This document shows, one piece after another, positions 45,922-58,260 of a DNA stretch of 64,000 bases. Made by a program: the position numbers and the translations under genes. The notes beneath the pieces were generated by a model that saw nothing but the letters and a program-made list of their open reading frames with translations, did not search any database and was not told the DNA's origin. The stretch covers positions 1,759,293 to 1,823,292 of the forward strand of contig SCFE01000076.1 in the NCBI GenBank assembly GCA_004352715.1. The letters run 5' to 3'. Numbering within the stretch: the stretch's first letter is position 1; each line of letters starts with the position of its first letter. The DNA comes from Hofstenia miamia. Taxonomy: Eukaryota > Xenacoelomorpha > Acoela.

Positions 45922-46921
45922 NNNNNNNNNNNNNNNNNNNNNNNNNNNNNNNNNNNNNNNNNNNNNNNNNNNNNNNNNNNNNNNNNNNNNNNNNNNNNNN
46001 NNNNNNNNNNNNNNNNNNNNNNNNNNNNNNNNNNNNNNNNNNNNNNNNNNNNNNNNNNNNNNNNNNNNNNNNNNNNNNNNNNNNNNNNNNNNNNNNNNNN
46101 NNNNNNNNNNNNNNNNNNNNNNNNNNNNNNNNNNNNNNNNNNNNNNNNNNNNNNNNNNNNNNNNNNNNNNNNNNNNNNNNNNNNNNNNNNNNNNNNNNNN
46201 NNNNNNNNNNNNNNNNNNNNNNNNNNNNNNNNNNNNNNNNNNNNNNNNNNNNNNNNNNNNNNNNNNNNNNNNNNNNNNNNNNNNNNNNNNNNNNNNNNNN
46301 NNNNNNNNNNNNNNNNNNNNNNNNNNNNNNNNNNNNNNNNNNNNNNNNNNNNNNNNNNNNNNNNNNNNNNNNNNNNNNNNNNNNNNNNNNNNNNNNNNNN
46401 NNNNNNNNNNNNNNNNNNNNNNNNNNNNNNNNNNNNNNNNNNNNNNNNNNNNNNNNNNNNNNNNNNNNNNNNNNNNNNNNNNNNNNNNNNNNNNNNNNNN
46501 NNNNNNNNNNNNNNNNNNNNNNNNNNNNNNNNNNNNNNNNNNNNNNNNNNNNNNNNNNNNNNNNNNNNNNNNNNNNNNNNNNNNNNNNNNNNNNNNNNNN
46601 NNNNNNNNNNNNNNNNNNNNNNNNNNNNNNNNNNNNNNNNNNNNNNNNNNNNNNNNNNNNNNNNNNNNNNNNNNNNNNNNNNNNNNNNNNNNNNNNNNNN
46701 NNNNNNNNNNNNNNNNNNNNNNNNNNNNNNNNNNNNNNNNNNNNNNNNNNNNNNNNNNNNNNNNNNNNNNNNNNNNNNNNNNNNNNNNNNNNNNNNNNNN
46801 NNNNNNNNNNNNNNNNNNNNNNNNNNNNNNNNNNNNNNNNNNNNNNNNNNNNNNNNNNNNNNNNNNNNNNNNNNNNNNNNNNNNNNNNNNNNNNNNNNNN
46901 NNNNNNNNNNNNNNNNNNNNN
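45922..46921. other. Assembly gap of exactly 1000 N
   Basis: TA microsatellite on both sides; placeholder size. Confidence 0.95.
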
Positions 46922-46998
46922 TATATATATATATATATATATTTATATAGGTATACATATATGGCTACATATATAGTTATATATATAGCTATATATAG

Positions 46999-47051
<53 letters not shown>
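46922..47051. repeat. (TA)n microsatellite, compound
   Basis: TA runs with interspersed TATAGC and ATACAT units over about 130 bp. Confidence 0.95.
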
Positions 47052-47056
<5 letters not shown>

Positions 47057-48180
47057 TAGGGGCACCATCAATTGGATGTTAACACATAAGAATATACTAA
47101 TTTCATTTTGAAATTTATGAATAGAATAGGTTTATCTTTTTTACTTAAATATGCATAGATGTGTCATACATTATGTATGATTAAAGATTAACGCAGGTGC
47201 GGTGCAGTGGGGTTACTGAATTTCAAGTACCACGAGGGTTGCGGTGAGGGTGGACATTTTTATTTTGTTACATGTGTAATACTAATCTAATAGAATATTA
47301 ATTATACTACGAAATCTATACAACTACTTTGTTTGTTATCTGCTATTTTGGAAGAGCCGTGATTTAATACTGTTAAAGTAAAGTAAAATAGCAATATATG
47401 ACGTAGGCCTACAGGACATTATTTTAGTACTTTATGTCATGTTTCCAAATTTGATTTTGACTGGATAAATAAAAAATTTTTTCGTAAAAAAACGAAAAAT
47501 TTAAAATCTAGGATTGTGAAATGCATTTTTAGGGTCTATTTTCTCAATATTTTCAAAAATTCATCATTAGGTAATGACGATGATGTCCCCGTCAGAAAAT
47601 CCTGCGTACGCCTCTAATGCATGTGATGTAGTTTTGTAATCGACTGGCGACATCTAGAAAATAGCGAGTGTGTTGTGGATGCGGGTGACTTTTTCTAACA
47701 GACATGCGGGTGCAGTGCGGTTGCAGGCCCACTCACTACAGGTGCAGTGCAATGCGGTTACAAAATTTACACCCGTGCCCATCTATGTGTATGATACATA
47801 CATAATGAATGTAACCATTTAAACGCTATTTTTAAAGATCAGCACTATATTCACGGAATATTTAGGAATTAAGCCCATCTACATAAATAATTTAATATAT
47901 TCAAGGCGCCTGTTGCACATACAATAGTCACTGTAGGGGTTATGCATGGTTACTCTTTTCACCATTGTGGCTCACACACAAACATAGCGTTCATTACATT
48001 TCAAATAGACAACTATATCATGATTTCAGAATAAGAATTAAGTTAATGTATGAGATGAGATGAACAACCTACATAAAATGAGACAAATTTGTACAAAAGC
48101 CCAAGAACTATTGCAAAATTTTTGCAAATTTTAGATTTTTGAAATAGTGTGTTTATCAGATTTGAATTGAATTTCAGAAG
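47052..48180. other. Region with decayed MITE sequences
   Basis: CATAGATG at about 47153 and CATCTATG at about 47778 with GTGCAGTG and CGGTGCAGTG words inside suggest an outer element, in which the hAT-type fragment 47440-47609 is nested. I could not confirm a target duplication. No gene. Confidence 0.35.
47440..47609. mobile_element. hAT-type fragment
   Basis: Reverse-oriented relative of one end of 40747-42475. It ends GTCAGAAAATCCTGCGTACG-CCTCTA, the complement of the CAGGGGCGTACGCAGGATTT end. The inner part shares GTGAAATGCATTTTTAGGGT. Only one end is recognisable. Confidence 0.75.
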
Positions 48181-48227
48181 TCATCACTTGGCAGCATTAT
48201 CTCTGGATTTCTTTGAGTGTTTGATAC

Positions 48228-49790
48228 TTATTTAGCCCATTCCTCTTCACAAAAACCAGGAAAAATTGACTGTGCTTGAATACTGTTTCTTATCATACGA
48301 CAACGATGTTCTGCCAAACGAGGAGAAGCTTCATTCACATCGTCCATCTCCTGCCTGCTCCACAACCTTTCTGCTACAGCAGATGCTCTTGGCCAACTTC
48401 TTGATAATAAATTTGTGGCATCCACATATTCTGACCACATTGACACTTCACCTCCAAGGATAAGCATTCTTTGATATGTTTCAGAGACATATTGAAATGG
48501 CTCTTCTAGGTAAAATTTATCCCAATCTTCACCATAGGCTATATAATTAAGATACCATGGATTGCTAATTACAACACTATATCCAGCAGATGTGATCTCG
48601 TCCAAAACTGTGAACATGTCTTCTTTCCACGCATTCACAATGGTTTGTTCACTTAACTTGACTCCATTGTCAAATATTTCTTGCCAAACGATTACATTGC
48701 GCTTCTTTGAAAGGTTATTCACTATTTGCTCAATTCTTTTTACATAGTAGGCTTCCAGGGAATTATAATTTGATATGTTATTGTTAGTCATGAACTGTTT
48801 GACATCATCATTTACTGACCAGCAGTCAAAGTTAACTTCGTCTCCTCCGATATGAATATAAGCATCTACAAAAACAGAAGCAACTTCTTCAAAAAGTTGC
48901 CTCATGAATTCATATGTCATATTTTTTGTTGGATTTATTGGACACCCAAAGCTTCCAGTGCAATGATAATCGCGCAGACACGGAGCTAGTAAATATGGAT
49001 ATGCTTTCCCCCAAGATTTTGTGTGACCTGGAGTGTCGAATTCGGGAATGACTCTAATGCCGCGAAGCCTAGCTTCATTAATGACCTTTCGAATATCTTC
49101 AAAAGTATATATCAAATTTGTTGGATGATACGAACCCTTAATACTTAGAAGTGGCCAAACCTTGCTCTGGTATGGAAAAGATTGATCATCAACAATATGC
49201 CAATGAAGTACATTCATTTTATTCATCTCCATAGCATCCATATGTGAAATGATGGTGTTGATATTTATAAAATGACGTGATGTGTCAATTAAGAAGCCTC
49301 GATGTTTGAATCGTGGTCGATCTATGATGGACTGTTTTCGTATGACGTATTCGTTGCTTAAACTGAAGATTGCCTGAGAAAATGTTTCTAAGCCTCTGAG
49401 GGCACCCCATACTTCATTTGCAGATAATTCCGCAAATGGAATGCCAATTCTCAGTTCATACGACTCATCCATTTCCATTGATGGCACTGAACTCGTACAA
49501 CCTTCCTTGATAAACAAGACAATCCCCTGAATATGAACATAGGAAGTGCTTGATCTGAACAATTTCTGTTTAAAAATTCGGCGGTGATATCTTTTGAATG
49601 CGGCATTGATAATGTTACAGGAAAAATCTCCACGAAATTCAAATTTTTTGCTAATGGAATACAGAACACTAGTGTTGCGGATGAAGAAAGGCTGTGGCCA
49701 GAAGGAGCCTTGGGAAACTGGCTGGTTATCAACAGGATTACCTTTGCATTGATAAAAAATTATTAAAACCAACCATAGGAGTTTAATCAT
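48228..49790 (-). CDS. Beta-hexosaminidase, GH20 (HEXA/HEXB-like), single exon
   Basis: 520 residues, a full-length animal lysosomal-type beta-N-acetylhexosaminidase. It removes terminal GlcNAc/GalNAc from glycans and glycolipids in lysosomes or outside the cell. A signal peptide (MIKLLWLVLIIFYQC) opens the protein. The N-terminal GH20b-type domain covers about residues 25-155. The GH20 barrel starts at FKHRGFLIDTSRHF (substrate-binding Arg164), continues with NVLHWHIVDDQSFPYQS and IPEFDTPGH, and has the catalytic pair Asp317-Glu318 in HIGGDEVNF. VIVWQEIFD, NAWK, WYLN and GGEVSMWSEYVD complete the active site. The C-terminal AERLWS and PGFCEEEW are those of the family. No stop, frameshift or intron is seen, whereas vertebrate HEXA and HEXB have about 14 exons. 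No poly(A) tract follows the stop. Promoter and polyadenylation signal are not evident. Confidence 0.95.
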   Translation of the reverse strand: MIKLLWLVLIIFYQCKGNPVDNQPVSQGSFWPQPFFIRNTSVLYSISKKFEFRGDFSCNIINAAFKRYHRRIFKQKLFRSSTSYVHIQGIVLFIKEGCTSSVPSMEMDESYELRIGIPFAELSANEVWGALRGLETFSQAIFSLSNEYVIRKQSIIDRPRFKHRGFLIDTSRHFININTIISHMDAMEMNKMNVLHWHIVDDQSFPYQSKVWPLLSIKGSYHPTNLIYTFEDIRKVINEARLRGIRVIPEFDTPGHTKSWGKAYPYLLAPCLRDYHCTGSFGCPINPTKNMTYEFMRQLFEEVASVFVDAYIHIGGDEVNFDCWSVNDDVKQFMTNNNISNYNSLEAYYVKRIEQIVNNLSKKRNVIVWQEIFDNGVKLSEQTIVNAWKEDMFTVLDEITSAGYSVVISNPWYLNYIAYGEDWDKFYLEEPFQYVSETYQRMLILGGEVSMWSEYVDATNLLSRSWPRASAVAERLWSRQEMDDVNEASPRLAEHRCRMIRNSIQAQSIFPGFCEEEWAK

Positions 49791-50278
49791 CAGCGACCTC
49801 TAATTAATTTTGGTAGTAAAATATTTAATGTTTAAAAAATGTACATTTTCACATCACTAAAATGAAAGTTCGCATTACTTTTCTAGAAACTAAGAAATTA
49901 CTTTGCAATTAAAACTAGCTATCTAGTGGAATTCATTTATGAATTTTTAAATTGTCTGTAATGATTTATAGCTTTGGCAACAACTGGGCAAAGCTTTTTC
50001 TCACAATATTGTCGTTAATGAGGAAGCACGCATACAACTTTATATTCCACTGAGTTCAAATTCCCTGGAGAGTGCCACTTCCAAATCCACGAGCACAATT
50101 TCACATCAGAGATCTTTGATGTTGACCGTCTTATGGGCGGTATGGCTATTTTTCATTACTCTTGTTCAATCGTGAGATCAAAAACAGGAAATTATTATGC
50201 AGAGCAAGTAGCAATTGGACATTGTTCAATTTAAATGTCCATAAATTTCTAAACACGGCTACTTTTTGGTGTCACCAC

Positions 50279-50320
<42 letters not shown>

Positions 50321-50980
50321 GTATATATACCAACAGTTTCAGATAGGCTTATCAGTTCTAAATCAAAGAAGTAATTTCAGTAAGTGCATACATTGCAATG
50401 TGAAGATATTACAAACATATTAAGCATTTTGAAGACAATTGTTTCAAGAACTTTAAAGTATAAACAATATAATTTTTCCAACTTTACATATTTTGTTATC
50501 AGTTCTTTGGTTTTGTTGTATGTATGCACTAAATGGTCTGAATTTCATAGTCAAATTTTACTACGCCCTGTGCTTTACTATTTTTAATTACTATCAATAA
50601 CGAAATAATAGAAGTTTGCTTCTTTGTTAATACATATATTAATATAATTACTGTAATTATTATTGTTTTTTATAATATAATAATATATAACAATGTGAAA
50701 ATTAAGATAATATTATAAGTACAATATATGACACAGTTATATTAGCGANCATGTTAATGTGCGTATTCCGATTATTCAATTAACATTTGCTTTCAATTCT
50801 ATGGGGAGTTTATATTAGGAATCTATTGAATTCGTCAAACGATTGCATCATGCACTATTGAATTGCTTGACGAAGAGAGTTACTGATGTGGACCATTAAA
50901 AAATCGGACCAAATTGTAACAAACATTTGGAAATTGTTTACAAAACTCTTATGAATAGCCTAGAAATAGCTTAAAAATTA
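49791..50980. other. Upstream of the hexosaminidase: unassigned
   Basis: AT-rich with a (TA)n run at about 50282-50330 and a single N at 50749. No clear TATA box or first exon for the hexosaminidase is recognisable. No other gene. Confidence 0.5.
50282..50330. repeat. (TA)n microsatellite
   Basis: About 20 TA units with TTTA and GTATA interruptions. Confidence 0.95.
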
Positions 50981-51213
50981 CTTAGAAAACGTCGAGAAAA
51001 CGTCTAGAAAATGTTTAGAAGACGTTTAGAAGACGCTTAGAAGACATTTAGAAGACGTCTAGAAGACGTTTAGAAGACGTTTAGAAGACGTCTAGAAGAC
51101 GTTTAGAAGACGTTTAGAAGACGTCTAGAAGACGTTTAGAAGACGTTTAGAAGACGTTTAGAAGACGTCTAGAAGACGTTTAGAAGACGTCTAGAAGACG
51201 TTTAGAAGACGTT
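50981..51213. repeat. 11-bp minisatellite (TTTAGAAGACG)
   Basis: About 20 units of TTTAGAAGACG or TCTAGAAGACG. In the better preserved part the TCT variant recurs mostly every third unit, giving a 33-bp higher-order period. Units decay toward both edges. Stray units (GACGTTTAGAAGACG) appear at about 51280-51300. A TCT unit contains the palindrome AGACGTCT. Confidence 0.95.
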
Positions 51214-51823
51214 TCAGAACATTATTTGGTGGACACTAAATGGCATTCAGCAGCGCTTAGAAATGGTGTTTTATACGACGTTTAGAAGACGTATCTTAAG
51301 ACGTCTTACAACGTGTTATACCATTATAAGAGGGGTATAAAACGTTTTATTGTTTTTGGGAACGAAAACTAAATCTCGAAATAGCGAGGTGACGTCAAAA
51401 GTGACGTAGAAAATACGAAATTAAACAAATTAACGAATTAGAAATTAACAATTTCTAGGAAAATATTCAAACGTCCCCAAGTGACTCTACAATAACTTTG
51501 TATTGTCAGATCAATTAATAAACAATTTTTTGCCAGTCTTCCATTGTAAGAATAACACAGAACTATACTTGAATATTTATCAATTAACTCATGATTGGGA
51601 AGAATTCGAGAAGCATTTTGAAATCCGTCGTCTCAGTTTCTTCATTTATGTTCCCAGACTCATGCGAATTCAAGCAGTTTTTAGTTCAATTGGAATGAAT
51701 AGTTCCACTGGATCTTAATATACATGCTGTATTATTATAGTTAATTCGTTGTTCAACGATGCTAAATTTCTGTGGATAGAGCTTACGAACATTTAGAAAT
51801 GTTTAGTTTTGTGAGACGAAATA
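51214..51823. other. Unassigned
   Basis: Short frames only, none recognised. Confidence 0.4.
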
Positions 51824-52190
51824 GAGGTCTGCTTCGGTAAAGTACCGGATTAAACAATTTGGTACCGTTAACGGTACTGCATGTGACCGGTACTACCATA
51901 AAAATTCCTATCGGTACCGGGACCTCAGTATAAATTTTTCATTTTTTAGAAATTGATGGATTATTTTATTTTTTCTTATTTTTATCTATTGAGCTACCGG
52001 TTCTTTGTTTTTGAGAAATGGTTGGAGTATTTTTTTGTTTTTAACTTTTTGAGGTACAGTACTGCGAGACCAAACCGTACCACTAATAGGATTTGCAGTA
52101 CCAAGATGGTACCGGTAATAAAAATTTTTTAACATTACGGTACCGGACGTGACTGGGACAAGATTTTTGTGGTAATACTGAGCTCTAGCA
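51824..52190. mobile_element. Probable MITE rich in GGTACCG words
   Basis: GGTACCG, CGGTACC and related words occur about ten times in both orientations. The ends, AGAGGTCTGCTTCGG on the left and AGAGCTCAGTATTACC on the reverse strand at the right, are weak inverted repeats. No target duplication found. Confidence 0.4.
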
Positions 52191-53112
52191 TGCAACTCGG
52201 TAAGATCGGAAGATTGAAAACCTATGAAGACTGACTTGATATTTCGTTACATTATTTTATAAATCGACATTTTTTAATTTCAGCTGAAGAACTATAATCA
52301 CCTCCTTGTTGAAACCAGGCTATAATTGAGTATCGCACAAAGTATAAGGAAATAACGTAATAGCCTATATTTCTAAAGTTATGTAAAAGTAAGAATGGAT
52401 AATTTATTAAAATAGATAGCTGAGTTTGAAGTAAAAATTTATCCTGCTTTGTCCTGATTTGCATTAATTTTATCCTGTCCGGATGTATCCGGATTAGCTA
52501 TCAAATCTTAGGGGTCGCAACTTCTCATATTTCAAGTTTTAGTTTGGGTTTTGGCATTATGCTGAGTGGACTGTTTCGTTGTGAGTGGATTACTGGACAA
52601 GCGTCTTCTTTCAATGATATCTGGTAAAGTACATCGATGCATTCATAACGTTCAAATACAGAATGATATTTATTTAAAAGGTCCATGTAATTTTACGTCC
52701 GGAACCTGTAGAATCAAATGTATTCTTTACTGATGGCTATATGCAATAAATAAACATTTATTGGATTCCTGCATAAAATGGATGTTTTGTAAATTTTGAC
52801 TTTATTGCTTAAAAAAGCCCTATAGTAATTACAAATATGAATGCGTTTTATTGAACATTAGTTTCTGGCAAAAATGGAATTTTAAGCAGATCCATGGAAC
52901 AATGTTTAATATCACCAGTATATTAAAACATTTAAATAAATAAATAGCTTATGCAATGGACCTTTTGACCTCGAGCAAAAATTACAAGGATTTTAATTTC
53001 ATGATTGTGATTTTTGCTTTGCAAAAAATAAATGCACCTTAATCCGAATGGGCACATTTGGAAATTTGATTTTTTAAGAAAAATATTATTGTATATAATT
53101 GTTACTGCATTA
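52191..53112. other. Unassigned AT-rich region
   Basis: Nothing recognised. Confidence 0.4.
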
Positions 53113-53720
53113 TTAACACTAGAAGGACCAAGCTGGTCATTTTGACAGCAAGAAAAATGCGAAAGTCACATTATTTTCATTGCGTTAGAAGCAGACACAA
53201 ATGATCTATTGACTAGTGGCATGCTCATAATCTATCATATCTCAGATTTCAATAATCAATGACACCAACATTCATTTGCAGTAGATTATACCCAGAAGTA
53301 CCATAGTGGTTATTTTGACAGCATATTATTTAAAGATTAATAAATCCATTTTGCACCCACATATGCTAGTTTTTGAAACGATTTTGAAATCCATTCACTA
53401 TTTAGATGGCTTCTATGTCCAAGAGATCGAGGAGACAGTCTGTTACTTGGGCAAATATTGCTCAACAGATGCCTGGTCGGTATCACCATATTGGAAACGC
53501 GAAGACAGGCCGCTGAATGCCTTTCATATGATTCTTGATAGGGGTATCCTATTGTCTATCACATGATGTACTGAAGGCACTCAAAGTATGACTACGGCGA
53601 TTTAAAAGAATTCATTTAAGAAATACTAGGGTATTTCAAATTTTCAAACAAACAATGCCCCGAAATCCATTTCTAAAGATTATGAGGTGTCTGCGGTTTG
53701 ATGACAAACTTGCAAACCTT
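53113..53720 (+). pseudogene. piggyBac-like element, 5' end and transposase fragment
   Basis: Starts with TTAA followed by CACTAGAAGGACC, resembling piggyBac ends (TTAA then CCCTAGAA). Two similar blocks with GGTCATTTTGACAGC and GGTTATTTTGACAGC follow as subterminal repeats. After decayed coding sequence, 53651-53716 reads MPRNPFLKIMRCLRFDDK, matching the strongly conserved M-S-R-N-R-F...LRFDD word of piggyBac transposases, preceded by VFQIFKQT. The catalytic core is not seen, so only the first part of the transposase remains. Such elements insert at TTAA. Confidence 0.7.
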
Positions 53721-53957
53721 AGTTAATGGAAAGTGAAAAATTGACTTTTATTTCAAAATACTGGGATCAAATAATACAAAATTATAGACAAATTATCAAG
53801 AAATTTGTGCAACCTTATTGCATGGTTGTACTAGCCGTGTGCTTCCTCATCTTGATTTCAAGCATCTTCTCTTTCGACAATAAAATATTGCAGACTCAAA
53901 ATCAATCAAAGCTAAATGCTTCATCGTAGCATCTTTGTTTCAATAGAAGAAAATAAA

Positions 53958-54007
<50 letters not shown>

Positions 54008-56924
54008 AGGCTGCACAACAGTTAAGTCGTACTACTATGTATTCTAAAAATGATTAGAGATAGGTTGTCAATAGTAATGAACAATAAACAGGGCAGCAGA
54101 ATGCTCATCCGAATCCTAAGGTGCAGGTGTTTAATGCAGGATTGACGTATAAAATAAAGAATCATTCAATGAAGATTTTGCTTAGTGCGACTTAGAAATA
54201 TTTTGGTCGACTATAAGCGTTCAACATTTGGTCGAACTAACGACGATGTGGTAGGTCTCTACTGCATACTATAAGACCATATTAGGGTTCTTGCAAGCAC
54301 GTGTAGAGGCTTAATTTTTAGGATCTTTGCAATTGAAATTTCGTTAGTTGCATTTTTTCAGTATATAACATAGGCATTTCAATTTACAAGTATATTTAAC
54401 CTCAATTTTCTTCACCTAAGTTCAACAACTTCAGTTAATAGCGCAATAAATATTGGTAAATCAATTTGAAATATTCTCAGTGTGTACAAATACACATGTA
54501 TGTTAGTTAGCATAAATTCTAGTTAATGCTATGTCTAAAATCGGTTCTTAATAAGTGGCAACGTTGCCAATGGATGAGTGATTATTCAATAGCTTTAGTG
54601 GGTCACAGATTCGTCAACTTGGATCTAAATTGAAGATTTTCATTAATGGATCTTCTCAATATGGTTGAATGTTTTAACAGAAGAGGTAAACTTCATTGCG
54701 ATACTCACTAAGTAGTCAACAAAATATTTGAAGAATAATTAAGCCACGATAATGAAAAGCAGGATTATAACTTCTACAAAACTTAGGTGCATGAACTCAT
54801 TTTCAAATACATTTTCTAATGTTAATTTACGGAAAAATTAAATTTTTAAAACATAGCTATAGTTTTAATATCACTTAGTAAAACACATTTATTGTAATTA
54901 AGGGATTTTCTATTTAATAATATAATTTTCCTTACAAAATTTGAATAAATTTCACATTGTCGTATTTCTGCAAAGCTAAAATAATTTCTCAAACTAGATA
55001 ACAAAATCTTGCAAATGAACATGCATGAAAATTTCTGTCGTTTAATTTTTTTCTTGCCTTTTTTGACTAAAGTTTTTTGTCCTGAATTAATAAAACGCCA
55101 GCTATCGCAATAATAACCTCATCAGAAAAATCGGAAAACACCGAATCTGATGTCAAAAGTAGAAATCACTTCACACAGAATATTTATAATTTTATTTAAT
55201 TAAGTTAATTGAAATCTTAATTTTCTCTACAAATAATCAAAGTTTGCAGAATTTTTTTGTCAGTAAATATTGTCGCAACATATTGCAATAAAGAAATTCA
55301 ATATAAGTAATTTTTTAATGGCGATTGTTGAAGATATGAGTGAAACACGCTGTAAAGCGTAAATTTTCGCTTAGATACGCTGTGTGACGAATTTGGAGAA
55401 TGGGGGAAGTTCTCCAAAAATAGGTTTGACACAGTGTATATATTTGTATATATATACCTATTCAAAATAGCAAATGTTTTCTTAATTTATGATTGACTTT
55501 CAGCAGCTAATGATAGGGTTAACCTGTTTACTCAATGAAATGTTTACGTCCATTTCTCCCTTAACCTTAAACTAACCAAGCATTTTTCAAATTATGATGG
55601 TTTCCATAATCATTTTTAACATTCTTAACTCTATAGATAATAAAGGGATCTAAAATATGAAAACACCACTGCATAAGGAATTGCATCTTCATTCATTTTG
55701 CATCCTTAATAACAATCTGTCATGACGACACTTATGACTTTGCCTGGACAGAAATTGGATAGTTTGTTTCCGAAAACAAATTATTGAATACTAGTTATTG
55801 TCTTTTTATTACCTGAACATTTGGTACTGAAAAAATTTAAGGGCCTCTGCAAAAATCGTGTCTTCATTCATGTACTTCAAATCGGAGAACAGTTTTATCA
55901 AAAATTTTCACCAGCGAAGTACACTTACCAATAGATATGTCGAAGTCTTAGAATCCACAAATTTCCTATAGTTTTGGAGACAATTGTTTGAAAATGTGGA
56001 CAAAAACTGCTTACGCACTTAAAGTAACTATTCGCCGTTTAGGATTAATTGCCAGATGTTACTTTCAAAACTGAGATTAATTTAAAAATTATACTTCATT
56101 AGAATAATTTTATGTTTCTTAAGAATATGTTAATATTTATAACTGAGGCTTGCATGAAATTACATTGTAAACGAAAACTGGAAATATAATTCGAGAAGAA
56201 GGAGTTATTAATTTTACAAATTACTCCCTCTATGAACGTCAGGATCAAACAGGTTTAAATCATGTCAGACTTGATGTTAAAGCAGGTCAGGTCCGATCAG
56301 GTTGCATTTGGGTTTTAAACTTTGAATAAAAAGCCTAAAACTGCTTTTAAATGAATTTTTTAAAAAATAAATTAAACAAGTTATCTACGGAGATGTTGGG
56401 GCTATCAATCTCAAGTTGTTGGGGCTTTAACGATTCAAACGACATCTCTGTCACCATGTAATGAAGTAAATTAAAACGATTAAGAAATCTATTGTTAAAA
56501 ATCATTAACTGTGCAAAGCATTTATAATCTAATTTACAAGTACCCTTTTGACATTGTGCCAAGCTTGTGATAACTCTGAGGGAAGGTATTCATAGTAAAC
56601 ATTTAGGTATTCTTAGTAAACATCTTGACATCTCGGTACATTATCCTATTACAAAGATTCAAAAGCACAATGTAAAGAATGGTAGCAAAACGTGGAAGAT
56701 ATGAATATCTAAAGGAGCGAAAGAATGCATTTGAAAAAAGCATAAGGTATGCACAATTTTTGTCAAAATAAAACTAATGCCCACTATGATCATTCTAAAC
56801 CATTATGAAATAATGCCTCAACAAAATGCAATTTAGATCTACAAGCGTTTTTACAAAAATCTTTTAATAAAAAAATCGGTTAAACAAAAGTGGTAATTTA
56901 TTTCGAATTTCTTAAATTTTAAGG
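53721..56924. other. Unassigned AT-rich region
   Basis: 3.2 kb without recognisable genes. (TA)n at about 53960-54003. Short frames at 53726-53929 and 56347-56562 do not match anything I know. Confidence 0.5.
53960..54003. repeat. (TA)n microsatellite
   Basis: About 22 TA units. Confidence 0.95.
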
Positions 56925-58260
56925 AAGAAAATGAAATTCATTATATAGTAAATGATAATGGTGAATATATTACAAAGGACAAAGAAATCAGAAATATTTT
57001 CAATGAAAAATTTGTAAAAATAGGAATGAATGAAAATCTAAACACAAAGGTTTAAATATTTCTATCATAAGCATCGCAATACTAGAAAAAATCATGATTC
57101 CTATGAACCAAGATTTATTACCTTAGTAGAATTTTACAAAGGAACAAAGAAAACGAATTGGAACAAAGCGAAAGATCACGGTGTTTCCTGGTTGTTGAAA
57201 GATTATCTAATAATTGTTTGGCAGAATTAACTTGCCCTGATTACTTAAAAATTGCTAAAGTTACACCAATATATAAGAAAGGAAGAAAAGAGCTTGCAAT
57301 AAATTACCGACCAGTTTCAGTTTTAACAGTAATTAATAAAATATTTGAAAAATTATTATATAACCAAATTAACCTATATGTGGAACAAAATGAATTAATA
57401 TCAAAACATCAGTTTGGATTTCAAAAAGATACCTCTACAAATGATGCCTTACTTTATGGTGGAGATCAAAATTAGATAGGAATGAAAAAAAATATATATA
57501 TAACATCATTAGATATTTCAAAGGCATTTAATTCAGTCTACTATTCTATTTTATTGGAAAAGTTAAAGCAGATTTAAAATTATAGTGTTATTAAATAGTT
57601 AATTAGTTAAGTTATTTAAGTAATAGATACCAGTATGTGAAACTCAAAGAAGAAACATCAAATTCATTAGAACTCAACCATGGAACACCGCAAGGATCAG
57701 TACTGTGTCAATTACTATTTTAGTTGTATGTAAATGATATTAATCAGCGCATTAATAGTAATCATGTACAATTTGCAGATAATATTCTCATTTATTGTAA
57801 TGATATATTAATTTTACAAAAATGTCGAAAAATTGCAATCATTCTTTAATAATTTTTTGTTAAAATTAAATATTGACAAAACTATATTTATGGTAATTAA
57901 GAATAGAAGAAATGAATCAACATTAGAAAGTGTTAAGATGTTTACAACGCTACTTAGGAATCACCAAAAATGAAATGTTTTGAAAACGAGGCAAGCAACA
58001 TCATAAAAAAATGGCATGTGGTATAAGATTAATTCATAAAATTGGAAAGTCTATACCAATAGGCTTCGATCACTTGTTCTATATCCCATTTCTTGTAATC
58101 GTCTTGTTTACTAACGAACTCAAAGAAAAAAGTATAATAGAAAAGTAATGAAGAACGGACTCCTAAATTAATCAATATTGCTATGGAACAAATTTGATTA
58201 CAGTATAAGAAGTGAAAAAATCATACAATATTTAAGAAGAAGTTGAAAAACATGATTGTA
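56925..58260 (+). pseudogene. LINE reverse transcriptase relic
   Basis: Plus strand. 56925-57040 reads YIVNDNGEYITKDKEI and IFNEKFVKIG, the linker before RT. 57158-57475 is the best frame: CPDYLKIAKVTPIYKKGRKE, AINYRPVSVLTVINKIFEKL and KHQFGFQKDTSTNDAL, the RT fingers. After stops, TSLDISKAFNSV (first catalytic Asp), ELNHGTPQGSVL, VNDINQRINSNHVQFADNI (degenerate second motif) and ACGIRLIHKIGKSIP complete the domain. The endonuclease is not seen. It is a jockey/CR1-type pattern from a different family than the LINE at 36118-39779. Many stops; inactive. Confidence 0.85.

Noticed and set aside
45832-47059. Open frames of 347-407 codons
   Set aside because: Same reason: gap Ns and (TA)n repeat, not coding.
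51000-51215. CRISPR-like array
   Set aside because: Contiguous 11-bp units without spacers in a eukaryotic genome; a minisatellite.
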